Shown: positions 8,755-17,211 of the stretch, in pieces
Layout: each line of letters begins with the position of its first letter
How positions within the stretch are numbered: position 1 is the stretch's first letter
From: Lacicoccus alkaliphilus DSM 16010
GTDB taxonomy: Bacteria > Bacillota > Bacilli > Staphylococcales > Salinicoccaceae
Direction: 5' to 3'
DNA length: 64,000 nucleotides
NCBI RefSeq assembly: GCF_900142805.1
Contig: NZ_FRCF01000007.1
Span: 1 to 64,000 of the forward strand
Notes under the pieces: model-generated
The model's input: only the letters and a program-made list of their open reading frames with translations
Database searches by the model: none
Told to the model about the DNA's origin: nothing
Program-made: the position numbers and the translations under genes

Positions 8755-8997
8755 TTATCTGTACTGGTTGAACTGGTTGTTCCCTTTTTCCTGCTGGATC
8801 TCTGCTTCTTCAGCTTTCCTGCTGCCCTGTGTTTCATCCTGTTTCGCCCAGGCTTTCGAGTCATCATCTTTGAAGTCACCCTGCGGGGCTTGCGCTTTCT
8901 CTTTCATCTGGGCTTTTCTATCCTGACCTTCTTCAGCCTGTTTTCTGGCTTCTTCTTTCATCTTTTCTGTCTGATCCTTATGTTCTTCAGTCATCAT
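8755..8997 (-). CDS. Small hydrophilic stress-type protein
   Basis: An 80-residue protein made almost wholly of E, K, Q, D and A, with no hydrophobic core and no cysteine. It is predicted disordered or helical, in the manner of hydrophilins or LEA-like proteins. ATG at 8997 has an AAAGGAG site six bases upstream; ATG at 8994 is also possible. A sigma-B-like promoter (GTTTAA-N14-TGGTAA) lies 34-59 bases upstream, so induction by general stress is likely. No enzymatic function is visible. Codon periodicity, ribosome site and flanking terminator support it as a real gene. Confidence 0.75.
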   Translation of the reverse strand: MMTEEHKDQTEKMKEEARKQAEEGQDRKAQMKEKAQAPQGDFKDDDSKAWAKQDETQGSRKAEEAEIQQEKGNNQFNQYR

Positions 8998-9030
8998 CAC
9001 ACGCTCCTTTGATCCTTTATATAATTATCT

Positions 9031-9056
9031 TTACCATTTTTTCAGGTCGGTTAAAC
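9031..9056 (-). promoter_or_regulatory. Sigma-B-type promoter
   Basis: On the minus strand GTTTAA (9056-9051), 14 bases, TGGTAA (9036-9031), against the sigma-B consensus GTTTAA-N12-15-GGGTAT. It faces the small hydrophilic protein gene. Confidence 0.6.
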
Positions 9057-9141
9057 AATATACGGGAGGTCACAAGTCGAACATACATTCAACTTTTCTA
9101 TACAGACCGTCATTCATCCTTGTCAACAGGGAACATCTGTT

Positions 9142-9343
9142 TTATCCACAACCTGTGGATAAAATGTGGGAAAGTGAAAAAGACCTGTTGAATAAGTTAC
9201 ACACAGTTGTGGATAGTATTGTGGATAACTTTGTGCGTTTATGTGGATTTTGTGGATAACTCCTTGAAATAGCGGTGTCAACACTTCCAATATGTGTATA
9301 AATCTGTGATGATCTATAATTCTGACTAGTCACCTTATACACC
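9142..9343. other. DnaA-box cluster
   Basis: Five exact matches to TTATNCACA lie within 160 bases: 9142-9150 (+), 9154-9162 (-), 9220-9228 (-), 9251-9259 (-) and 9293-9301 (-). One-mismatch copies lie at 9197-9205, 9208-9216 and 9335-9343, and a weaker one at 9242-9250. The first two form an inverted pair separated by three bases. There is no dnaA or dnaN nearby, so this is probably not oriC; it resembles the intergenic DnaA-box clusters of Bacillus that titrate DnaA. It fills most of the gene-free stretch 9001-9391. Confidence 0.8.
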
Positions 9344-9361
9344 GAACATGCCGTAAAAAAG

Positions 9362-9388
9362 AAGCATCCGGTCCGAGACCGGATGCTT
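9362..9388 (-). terminator. Terminator of the ABC-F gene
   Basis: Twelve-base stem AAGCATCCGGTC / GACCGGATGCTT with a three-base loop; on the minus strand it is followed by a C-TTTTTT run. Confidence 0.88.
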
Positions 9389-9391
9389 AAT

Positions 9392-11311
9392 TTAAGATTC
9401 CGTCAAGAGCTCTTCGCTTTCCGCCCATGCATCCATCGCATGTTCAAGCGCCTCATTCTTTTTGATCAGCTCTTCATTCAGTTCCGCAGATTTCGTGTAG
9501 TCGTTAAAGACTTCAGGGTCCAGAAGACGATTTTCCAGTTCCCCGATCTCGGTTTCCAGCCGGGCGATCTCTTCTTCATATTTCTTGACCTGCTTTTTCA
9601 ATCTGCTGCTTTCATTACGGCGTTTCTTCTGTGCTTCATAACTCAGCTCATCCTCAGGTGCATTTTCTTGTTCTGCCGGTTCGGGAAGCACCGCCGTCTG
9701 CCGTTGTTCTTCTTTTTTATGAAGGAAGTAATCGTAGTTTCCGTTGACCAGGAAGACATCTTCCTTCCCGACTTCCATGATGCGGTCGGCAATGCGGTTG
9801 ATGAAGTATCTGTCATGCGACACGAATATGATCGTGCCTTCAAAGTTATCAAGTGCATCTTCAAGCACTTCCTTGCTGTCGATGTCCAGGTGGTTTGTCG
9901 GCTCATCGAGTATCAGGACATTGTTCTTCTCCAGCATCAGCTTAGCCAGCTGGATCCTCGCTTTTTCGCCGCCACTCAAATCATTCACACTTTTCAGCAC
10001 TTCATCCTGTGTGAATAAAAATCGACCCAAAATTTTCCGGACATCACTTTCATTCATTTCCGGATATTCATTCCACAATTCTTCCAGGACATTTTTATCC
10101 GAAGTGAACTCGGCCTGTTTCTGGTCATAATAGCCGATGGAGACATTTGTACCATATATGATTTCCCCGTTGATTTTAGGCATCCGCTTCGCGATGGTTT
10201 TTACAAGTGTTGATTTGCCGATGCCGTTTGGGCCGAGGATTGCCAATCTGTCACCTTTTTCGACACTGAAGCTGATCCTGCTGTTCAGCACCTCATCATA
10301 ACCGATGGAGAGGTCATTGACCCGGAAAACATCATTGCCGCTTTCCCGCCGGATTGCAAAAGAGAAGTTGGCATTTTTATAATCCTGCTTCGGTGCATTG
10401 ATTTTCTCCATCATTTCAAGCTTTTTTCGTCTGTCCTTCGCCATCCCGCTGGTGGAGGCGCGGGCAATATTCTTTTCCACGAAGGTTTCGAGTTTCGATA
10501 TCTCTTTCTGCTGGCGTTCATACTGCTTCATCTGAAGCCGGTGATGCTTTTCCTTTTCCACGACATACTTCGAATAATTCGAGTGGTAGAGTGTGCCTCT
10601 TCCAAGCTCCACTTCAAAAATCTTATCAACGGTCTTGTCCAAGAAGTACCTGTCGTGACTGATGATGACGACCGCACCCTGAAAGCTTTTCAAATAATGT
10701 TCGAGCCATTCCACGGTCTCCACATCCAGGTGGTTCGTCGGTTCGTCGAGCAGCAGCACATCAGGTTTACGGAGGAGCATCTGGGCAAGAGACAGTCTTG
10801 TTTTCTGACCGCCCGAAAATTCATCGACCGGGCGGTCGAGGTCCCCGGTATCAAAATTCAGGCCGGTCAGGACCATTTTGATGCTGGCCTCGATATTATA
10901 GCCATCTGAGTTTTCAAACGTATTTTGAAGTCTTTCGAGTTTATCCACGTGATCCTGGTAATCGGAATGAGAATATTCATGGCTGCCAAGCCAGCGGGTG
11001 ACCGCCTCCATCTCTTCTTTCACCTTAAGAAGGTCTTTGAACGGCCGCATCATTTCCTCCCGTACCGTCAGCCTGGACTCCAGTGTCATCTGCTGGGTGA
11101 GATAGCCGATGGATGCCCATTTCGGCGTGCTGATATTCCCGCCGTCATAGCTTGTTTCACCGGCCATGATTTTCATCAAAGTTGTTTTACCGGCACCATT
11201 TTTACCGACGATGCCTATATTTTCACCTGATTTGATCTCGAGGGTGACTTTATCGAAGATCAGATCGGTGCCGAAAGATTTTTTTAAATTGGCTAATTGC
11301 ATTACAATCAT
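9392..11311 (-). CDS. ABC-F family ATPase (YdiF type)
   Basis: A 639-residue soluble protein with two ABC domains and no membrane segments. Walker A motifs are GKNGAGKTT (about residue 37) and GPNGIGKST (about 360). Signatures are FSGGQKTRLSLAQ and LSGGEKARIQLAK. A charged linker joins the domains and a C-terminal coiled coil covers about residues 560-635. ABC-F proteins act on the ribosome at the E site as translation factors or resistance proteins; the C-terminal coiled coil suits the YdiF/Uup-like housekeeping type. It is divergent from rex, as expected from the Bacillus ydiF-rex neighbourhood. The ATG at 11311 has a GAGGG site. Confidence 0.9.
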   Translation of the reverse strand: MIVMQLANLKKSFGTDLIFDKVTLEIKSGENIGIVGKNGAGKTTLMKIMAGETSYDGGNISTPKWASIGYLTQQMTLESRLTVREEMMRPFKDLLKVKEEMEAVTRWLGSHEYSHSDYQDHVDKLERLQNTFENSDGYNIEASIKMVLTGLNFDTGDLDRPVDEFSGGQKTRLSLAQMLLRKPDVLLLDEPTNHLDVETVEWLEHYLKSFQGAVVIISHDRYFLDKTVDKIFEVELGRGTLYHSNYSKYVVEKEKHHRLQMKQYERQQKEISKLETFVEKNIARASTSGMAKDRRKKLEMMEKINAPKQDYKNANFSFAIRRESGNDVFRVNDLSIGYDEVLNSRISFSVEKGDRLAILGPNGIGKSTLVKTIAKRMPKINGEIIYGTNVSIGYYDQKQAEFTSDKNVLEELWNEYPEMNESDVRKILGRFLFTQDEVLKSVNDLSGGEKARIQLAKLMLEKNNVLILDEPTNHLDIDSKEVLEDALDNFEGTIIFVSHDRYFINRIADRIMEVGKEDVFLVNGNYDYFLHKKEEQRQTAVLPEPAEQENAPEDELSYEAQKKRRNESSRLKKQVKKYEEEIARLETEIGELENRLLDPEVFNDYTKSAELNEELIKKNEALEHAMDAWAESEELLTES

Positions 11312-11446
11312 AAAATTCCCTCACTTTCCTACAGTTTACAATACTATGTGAAAAAAAACGATGAAAATTCATTTACATTAGATGTAAGACTTCAGGGTGT
11401 GTGATATAATGGATTACATTAGCACAACAGGCAGGTGTAATTGATT

Positions 11447-12079
11447 GTGAATACAAAGAAGAGAATTCCAAACGCCACCATGAAGCGGCTACCACTTTAT
11501 TACCGATATTTCAAACAGGCTGAAGAAGCAGCTACTGACAGGGTTTCATCAAGGGAAATAAGTGAAGCTTTGGATATTGACTCAGCCACAATCCGCAGGG
11601 ACTTCTCATATTTCGGGGAGCTTGGACGCAAAGGATACGGCTATAATGTGAAAAGTCTGTTGAACTTTTTCATGGAACACATCCAGGGGACGGACAAGAA
11701 GAACATCGTGCTTGTTGGTGTAGGCAACCTGGGCAGTGCATTACTGAATTATAAATTTAATAATCTGAGTGATAAGATGAATGTCGTGGCCGGCCTTGAC
11801 AGCAATGAAGAATTGATCGGCAGGAAGATCAACGATGTGGTCGTCCATCATGAAAGTGAACTTGAAGACATCATCAAAAAAGAGAAGGTGGAAGTCGCGA
11901 TTTTAACATTACCTGTCTCAGCGAGTCAGGAGATGGCTGAACGGCTCGTCGATGCAGGTGTTAAAGGCATCTTGAATTTTACACCGACCAGATTGGATCT
12001 GGATAAGAACATCTATGTACATAACATTGACTTGGGAGTGGAATTACAGGCATTATTCTTTTATATGAAAAATCTATAG
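11447..12079 (+). CDS. rex: Redox-sensing transcriptional repressor Rex
   Basis: About 210 residues. An N-terminal winged helix ([17 protein letters not shown]) is followed by a Rossmann NAD(H)-binding domain ([13 protein letters not shown] near residue 87). Rex represses fermentation and respiration genes and releases DNA when the NADH/NAD+ ratio is high. GTG at 11447 is chosen because the AGGTG site lies nine bases upstream; the in-frame TTG at 11441 would be only three bases from it. A TATAAT box at 11405-11410 lies upstream. Followed by tatA and tatC, as in Bacillus. Confidence 0.95.
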   Translation: MNTKKRIPNATMKRLPLYYRYFKQAEEAATDRVSSREISEALDIDSATIRRDFSYFGELGRKGYGYNVKSLLNFFMEHIQGTDKKNIVLVGVGNLGSALLNYKFNNLSDKMNVVAGLDSNEELIGRKINDVVVHHESELEDIIKKEKVEVAILTLPVSASQEMAERLVDAGVKGILNFTPTRLDLDKNIYVHNIDLGVELQALFFYMKNL

Positions 12080-12093
12080 GAGGGGAATACAGT

Positions 12094-12327
12094 ATGTTGA
12101 CATTTTTATTACCATCAACCCTGATGATGGCTGTCGGTCCGGTGAGTTTGATCGTCATTGCCGTTGTAGCATTGATCATATTCGGACCTAAAAAATTACC
12201 GCAGTTCGGACGCGCAGTCGGATCCACATTGAAGGAGTTCAAGGATGCGACGAGAGGGCTTGCGGATGACGACGAAGAAGAAGAAGAAAAGAAGAAGGAC
12301 ACAAAAAAAATTGAATCGAATTCGTAA
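12094..12327 (+). CDS. tatA: Twin-arginine translocase subunit TatA
   Basis: A 77-residue protein with one N-terminal membrane segment (about residues 8-27), the conserved [20 protein letters not shown] hinge and amphipathic helix, and a charged tail. TatA polymerises to form the pore through which folded proteins are exported. It begins 14 bases after rex, with an AGGAGGGG site. A small hairpin with a T-run separates it from tatC. Confidence 0.95.
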   Translation: MLTFLLPSTLMMAVGPVSLIVIAVVALIIFGPKKLPQFGRAVGSTLKEFKDATRGLADDDEEEEEKKKDTKKIESNS

Positions 12328-12334
12328 AAAAGGT

Positions 12335-12357
12335 GGTGGCGAAAGCCACCTTTTTTT
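12335..12357 (+). terminator. tatA-tatC intergenic hairpin
   Basis: GGTGGC-GAAA-GCCACC with a stable GAAA tetraloop and seven T, between tatA and tatC of the same operon. Partial termination here would give more tatA than tatC message. Confidence 0.75.
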
Positions 12358-12374
12358 AAGAGGTGACTTTACCC

Positions 12375-13136
12375 ATGCACAATGAAGAAAAGAAAGATAT
12401 CATGGAACATTTGGATGAGCTGAGGAAGCGTCTGCTTATTGTGATGTACTTTTTTGTTGCTGCATTGATTGTCGGCTTTTTTTTATCCCAACCTTTAATT
12501 TATCAGATGCAGAATGCACCTTGGACGGCTAATATACAAATGCATGCGTTCCAGATCGCTGATCCGCTTAAAATATATTTGATGGTCATCGTGATCATCG
12601 CCTTTGTGGTCATTCTTCCTGTAATCCTGTACCAGCTTTGGGCATTCATTTCCCCGGGGCTTTACAGCAATGAACAGAAAATGACACTGAGCTACATTCC
12701 GATAGTGATGATACTGATGCTGATCGGTATGGCATTCAGCTACTTCATCGTAGTGCCCTATGTGGTCCGCTTCACTTTCGACCTCTCAGAACAGATGGGT
12801 ATTGAGACCACTATAGGAATCAACCAGTATTTCGGCTTCTTATTCCGTACGGTGCTGCCGTTCGGTGCCATATTCCAGATGCCGATCCTCGTATTGTTTT
12901 TGACACAGCTCGGCCTCATTACACCGATGCTTCTGAAAAAGAACAGGAAATATGCGTACTTCATACTCTTCATCATTGCTGCAATCATCGCTCCGCCTGA
13001 CTTCATGACCCATATACTTTTGACGATACCGATGATCTTACTTTATGAACTCAGCATAGTCATATCAAAATATGGATATAAAAGATATTTGAAGGCGGAA
13101 GAGAAGGCACTGGAAGAATCTTTGAACGACGATTAG
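12375..13136 (+). CDS. tatC: Sec-independent protein translocase TatC
   Basis: A 253-residue protein with six predicted membrane segments, the HLDELRKRLL cytoplasmic N terminus typical of TatC, and the conserved LYQLWAFISPGLYSNE segment. TatC recognises the twin-arginine signal peptide. ATG at 12375 has AGGTG nine bases upstream; an upstream in-frame GTG at 12363 overlaps the ribosome site and is unlikely. It completes a minimal TatAC system, the usual form in Firmicutes. Confidence 0.95.
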   Translation: MHNEEKKDIMEHLDELRKRLLIVMYFFVAALIVGFFLSQPLIYQMQNAPWTANIQMHAFQIADPLKIYLMVIVIIAFVVILPVILYQLWAFISPGLYSNEQKMTLSYIPIVMILMLIGMAFSYFIVVPYVVRFTFDLSEQMGIETTIGINQYFGFLFRTVLPFGAIFQMPILVLFLTQLGLITPMLLKKNRKYAYFILFIIAAIIAPPDFMTHILLTIPMILLYELSIVISKYGYKRYLKAEEKALEESLNDD

Positions 13137-13147
13137 GGGGAAAACGG

Positions 13148-14647
13148 GTGGACAGGCATGACGATATTCAATTGAAAGCGTTGGAAAGATTGAGTCACGA
13201 CGATTTAAATTCGTATATTGAACATGTTAAAAGCAGTCCGTGGCGGCAGAAATTTCATGTGCAGAGTGTTTTTGGCGCATTGGCAGCACCCGCTGCCGCA
13301 TTCTATGATGATGAACAGGAGATATATCATTTGTTCTATACATGGCTGCCTCTCCTCGGTGGGGATGAACAGTACTGGTACCATGTGACTTCGGATGACT
13401 TTGCCGACTTTAATAATGCAGGTGTAAAAATGAAGCCGGATGCGCTTTTCGACAGCGAAGGCCTGTCAGCCGGATCCGTCCTGCAAATCAATGGCACAAA
13501 CCATATCTTCTATATGGGGCGGTCACGCGCCCGGGGCCGGTACAGATACAAATTGCTTGCAGCTGACATGGACGGGGATGATAAGTTGAATAAACACACC
13601 GTCCCGCTGATTGAAGGATTTGAAGATCTTTATAAGCAGAGCAAAGATAGCGCAATGGTGAGGATCCGGGATAAATATTATCTTCTCATCGGTGCAGAAT
13701 CAAAAGATGGCCGGGGCCGTCTCGCAGTCTACGGTGCGGATGAGTTATCCACATTCGAACATCTCGGCGATCTCCAGACTGACTTTGATGAGTTCGGCTG
13801 GTTATGGGAATACCCCGATCATTTTACAGTGGACGGCCGGGATGTGCTCGTGTTCTGCCCCCAGGGCATCGACCGTTATGGTGATCTCTTCAGGAACAAC
13901 TTCCAGGCAGGCTACCTGACCGGCCTTTTGGACTTTGAAAATGCGGGGATGACCCACGGAAAGTTCAGGGAATTCGATCACGGGTTTGACTTTTACGCAC
14001 CCCAGACATTCACCGATAAAGCACAGCGTCAGGTGATCATCGGAACCCTCGGCATGCCGACCACCTCCTACCCCGAGGAAAAATTTCATGTCAGACACTG
14101 CCTGAGCCTGCCCCGTGTCCTGACATTCACTGATGATAAGTTGAATCAGACGCCGCATCCGGCGCTCGAAAACTTAAGATATAATGAAATGACCGCACTC
14201 GGTTACTTCAAACATTATAATAAGCGTATGCGGGATTTTTACGGAGATGCCTACGAACTGATAGTGGAATTCAAAGAATATGAGGCCTCTGAAATCTATC
14301 TCCATCTGCGGGTGGGGAAAAGGGATGAAACCCGGCTGATTTATAATACGGAAGCGCAGCTGTTCACACTCGACACTTCCTTCAGCGGTGAGCAGCCGGA
14401 AGGTGTGGAGGACTTTGACCGTTCGGTGCGTCTGGAAGAACCGCTCTATAAGCTGCAGATATTCATGGACATTTCGAGTCTGGAAATCTTCATCAATGAC
14501 GGTGCGGCGGTGATGTCGGCAAGGATCTTCCCCGAAAAGGATGCAGTCGGTGTGGAGTTCTCCACCCAGACCGGCCAGTGCTTCGTCAATCTGACCCGTT
14601 ATGACTTGAAACCTTTAAAAAATAAGGAAATAATCTATCAGCATTAG
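13148..14647 (+). CDS. GH32-family protein lacking the catalytic nucleophile
   Basis: A 499-residue protein with the overall form of a GH32 beta-fructosidase: a five-bladed propeller domain (RQKFHVQS, then HLFYTW) and a C-terminal beta-sandwich from about residue 370 (LYKLQIFMDISSLEIFIND). The hallmark NDPNG motif is replaced by ALAAPAAAFY, so the nucleophile aspartate is Ala47. The RDP motif is KDS (residues 166-168). The acid/base glutamate is kept in WEYPDHF (Glu221). It is therefore probably inactive as a classical invertase or levanase and may be a binding or sensor protein, or use altered chemistry. It starts at GTG 13148 with GGGGG upstream. An RpiR-type regulator follows. Confidence 0.8.
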   Translation: MDRHDDIQLKALERLSHDDLNSYIEHVKSSPWRQKFHVQSVFGALAAPAAAFYDDEQEIYHLFYTWLPLLGGDEQYWYHVTSDDFADFNNAGVKMKPDALFDSEGLSAGSVLQINGTNHIFYMGRSRARGRYRYKLLAADMDGDDKLNKHTVPLIEGFEDLYKQSKDSAMVRIRDKYYLLIGAESKDGRGRLAVYGADELSTFEHLGDLQTDFDEFGWLWEYPDHFTVDGRDVLVFCPQGIDRYGDLFRNNFQAGYLTGLLDFENAGMTHGKFREFDHGFDFYAPQTFTDKAQRQVIIGTLGMPTTSYPEEKFHVRHCLSLPRVLTFTDDKLNQTPHPALENLRYNEMTALGYFKHYNKRMRDFYGDAYELIVEFKEYEASEIYLHLRVGKRDETRLIYNTEAQLFTLDTSFSGEQPEGVEDFDRSVRLEEPLYKLQIFMDISSLEIFINDGAAVMSARIFPEKDAVGVEFSTQTGQCFVNLTRYDLKPLKNKEIIYQH

Positions 14648-14770
14648 TTTCATGGATATGTAAAATTCAGTAATTTTATGTTAAATATATAATGAACTTA
14701 CTCAAATCATGTTATAATTGCATCAATATTTTCTTATTTGAACGGATTGAAAAAGTTTGGAGGAAAAAAT

Positions 14771-15607
14771 ATGTTTTCGGTACTGAGCCAGATCAATAAA
14801 AGACAGGAATATATGACGCCGGTGGAACAGAGAATTGCAAATTTCATCCTTGAAAATCCACGGCAAATCATCAATATGCCGGTAAAGGACATTGCTTCCA
14901 ACAGTAATACGAGCGATGCGGCAATCGTCCGGTTTGCAAAGCGGGTCGGACTGGCAGGCATCAAAGAGCTGAAAGTCGAACTGGCCAAAGAATTACATAC
15001 GCTGGAAAAAGAGAAGATATCCAGAGTGATTGATTTGGAGGAAGACGACCATAAAGATATATTCGACAAAGTATTTAAAAATACGATCCAGGCGTTGTAT
15101 AATACCGAAAAAATCGTCAGCCGTGATGTAATGGAAGAAGCGGCACACCTCATTCTCGAAGCAAAGAACACATTCATCTTCGGCGTCGGGGACTCCGCGA
15201 ATGTCGGCCACGACATAGAACAGAAGCTGCACCGTGTGAATGTCAACGCGTTCTTCACCGCCGATAAATATTTGTGCTTGACGCGGCTGTCCAATGCAAC
15301 GGAGAGTGATGTCCTCTTCGTCATTACATTGTCCGGCAAGACGACAGAAGTCATAGAAGTCGTCAAGAAAGCGAAAGCACTGGGCATCAAAGTTGTCATC
15401 CTGACACAGAACCATGCGTCGATAGCAAAAAGACATTCGGACCTTGCGATTGAAATCACCGAGGAGGAGACGAATATACAGTACATGAATATGACAAGCA
15501 GGATCGCACAACTGGTGATATGCGACGTTTTATTCTTCTATGTATGCAAAGAGCTCGGGAGTTCGGCTTACGATACCATTATGAAAACATATGATGCCAC
15601 ACATTGA
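14771..15607 (+). CDS. MurR/RpiR-family transcriptional regulator
   Basis: A 278-residue regulator with an N-terminal HTH_6 domain (residues 1-75; SDAAIVRFAKRVG recognition helix) and a C-terminal SIS domain binding phosphosugars (FIFGVGDSANVG near residue 127). Such proteins control sugar catabolism genes in response to sugar phosphates. ATG at 14771 has a GGAGGA site; an upstream in-frame TTG has none. Its position right after the GH32-like gene suggests control of a fructoside- or phosphosugar-related function. Confidence 0.85.
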   Translation: MFSVLSQINKRQEYMTPVEQRIANFILENPRQIINMPVKDIASNSNTSDAAIVRFAKRVGLAGIKELKVELAKELHTLEKEKISRVIDLEEDDHKDIFDKVFKNTIQALYNTEKIVSRDVMEEAAHLILEAKNTFIFGVGDSANVGHDIEQKLHRVNVNAFFTADKYLCLTRLSNATESDVLFVITLSGKTTEVIEVVKKAKALGIKVVILTQNHASIAKRHSDLAIEITEEETNIQYMNMTSRIAQLVICDVLFFYVCKELGSSAYDTIMKTYDATH

Positions 15608-15612
15608 TGGCG

Positions 15613-15645
15613 GGAGAGGGCGGATTCATTCCACTCTCTTTTTTA
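15613..15645 (+). terminator. Possible terminator after the RpiR gene
   Basis: GGGAGAG pairs with CTCTC-T around a long loop, followed by six T. The stem is short, so confidence is modest. Confidence 0.45.
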
Positions 15646-15809
15646 ATATTACAGAAGACATCGATTGAAATGAGATTGAAACATAACGGGAATAGTATTA
15701 AAGGTGTGTTACATATCTGAAAATATGTAGATACAAGTATACAAATTTTATATACTTGTTTTAACTGTTGGAACAGTATATACATGTTTAAAGGTATGGA
15801 GGGAAAATT

Positions 15810-17060
15810 TTGGACAAAAAGCATTTGAAGATCACAGTGATATCCATACTCATTACATCAACAATTTTTAATCCTGCAAGTATAACTTTTGCTGATGACG
15901 GCGAAGATATAGATGGAAATGTACAGGAACATGATATGGAATATGATGCAGACGGGGGCCCGGACGATGATAATGAAGTGACCACCGGGGGTGTGGGTGA
16001 AGGTGAAAGCCTGCCGGCGGAGGAAAGTGGTGGAACGGATGAGGATGTTGAAGAGCAACCCCGTGAAACAGAAGCCGTATTGACGCCTGCCGACCATGTC
16101 GGGGAAGCGGAGGCAGAAACGCTTCAGGAAGACACCACTCAGGATGAATCTGCACCAGATGTACCAGCATCAGACGAAAATTCATCAGAGGAAACTGCAT
16201 CAGATGAACCTGTGAATGAAGCACCTGAAAACGATGGGGTGAATGAAGGAGATTCGTCGGTCAATGATTCTGATGGCGATGTCAACGGGCGTGAGGAAGA
16301 GGCTGGTGACGCCTCGCCTCCTGTAGATGATGACGTGATCCAGGAAGAAGAAGGAAATGAAACCGGTGAAGGATCGATGCCGGAAGGTGAAGATGCCTAT
16401 GATGGTGGAGACGATGCCGGTCAGGCGCCTGACAATGAGGAGGGACGGCCATCACAAGAAGCGGATTCCCCTCTTGTGCCCGTGGAACCTGAAACACCTG
16501 ACGCAGCGAATGAAGATCCTTCAGTGCAGGAGGAGGCTCCTGGTTCTGATCAGCAGACAGAAGTGCAGCCGGAGCAGCCGGCAGTGGAAATTGAGCCGGA
16601 TGGAAACCATGAAGTTTACGGAGGTTCGTCAGAAGCACAGTCTTCAGATGATGGCAGCCGGAACGTTCAGGAGCATGCCGGCGCAGATGTTGAGGTAGAA
16701 GTGTCAGAAGATGTCCGTACAGGTGTGGCCGGTAAAAAACTCCACCGTTACAATTACGGGGATATTTTGGAAGGTCTCGATCTGAGCCCCGGCCGCTCGG
16801 ATGAATCCCTCGCGCTTCTCGATAAAAGAGTCAACCGCATAATGGGTTCCAAAATCCTCGAAGAAGTTGAAATGCACGAAGAGGACGAAGTGGTGCTCGA
16901 GGAAGAGATTAAAAATGAAACAGCGGGCATCACCTCATCGGATCGGGAGATTTTGCCGAATACGGGTGAGGCAAACAACTATAACTTTTTATACAGTGTC
17001 ATGTTGATCATATCCGGAGTAATCCTGTTCTTCGTGACCAAAAAACCGAGGCAACAGTAA
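15810..17060 (+). CDS. Highly acidic LPXTG cell-wall-anchored protein
   Basis: A 416-residue surface protein. Residues 1-28 form a signal peptide (positively charged start, hydrophobic stretch, ITFA end). Residues 29-300 are a low-complexity region rich in D, E, G, S, P and V with no lysine between Lys7 and Lys309. Residues 305-375 look like a small folded part. The C terminus is a sortase signal: LPNTG at 382-386, a hydrophobic helix and a basic tail. Sortase A would attach it to peptidoglycan. The start is TTG, with GGAGGG upstream. The acidic stalk may help at high salt or in adhesion. It resembles no specific adhesin I can name. Confidence 0.88.
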   Translation: MDKKHLKITVISILITSTIFNPASITFADDGEDIDGNVQEHDMEYDADGGPDDDNEVTTGGVGEGESLPAEESGGTDEDVEEQPRETEAVLTPADHVGEAEAETLQEDTTQDESAPDVPASDENSSEETASDEPVNEAPENDGVNEGDSSVNDSDGDVNGREEEAGDASPPVDDDVIQEEEGNETGEGSMPEGEDAYDGGDDAGQAPDNEEGRPSQEADSPLVPVEPETPDAANEDPSVQEEAPGSDQQTEVQPEQPAVEIEPDGNHEVYGGSSEAQSSDDGSRNVQEHAGADVEVEVSEDVRTGVAGKKLHRYNYGDILEGLDLSPGRSDESLALLDKRVNRIMGSKILEEVEMHEEDEVVLEEEIKNETAGITSSDREILPNTGEANNYNFLYSVMLIISGVILFFVTKKPRQQ

Positions 17061-17074
17061 AAAATTCAAACAGC

Positions 17075-17112
17075 AAACGGACATATTCCATATTGGATGA
17101 TGTCCGTTTTTT
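17075..17112 (+). terminator. Terminator of the LPXTG gene
   Basis: AACGGACAT / ATGTCCGTT stem extended by TCC / GGA, with a T-run on the plus strand. Confidence 0.82.
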
Positions 17113-17162
17113 GATTCCTGAAGAGTAGACACCACCGTTGAAATGCGGTGGCCCGACACAAA

Positions 17163-17196
17163 AAAAGGATAAAACCCTTTGAGTGGATTTTATCCT
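17163..17196 (-). terminator. Terminator of the M3 peptidase gene
   Basis: AGGATAAAA / TTTTATCCT hairpin; on the minus strand it is followed by TTTTTTT. A second hairpin (CCACCG / CGGTGG, about 17130-17149) lies between it and the LPXTG terminator. Confidence 0.7.
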
Positions 17197-17211
17197 ATCA
17201 TTCAGATGATA

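Noticed and set aside
9142-9343. Chromosomal origin oriC
   Set aside because: No dnaA, dnaN or other origin genes and no clear AT-rich unwinding region next to the boxes; a secondary DnaA-box cluster fits better.
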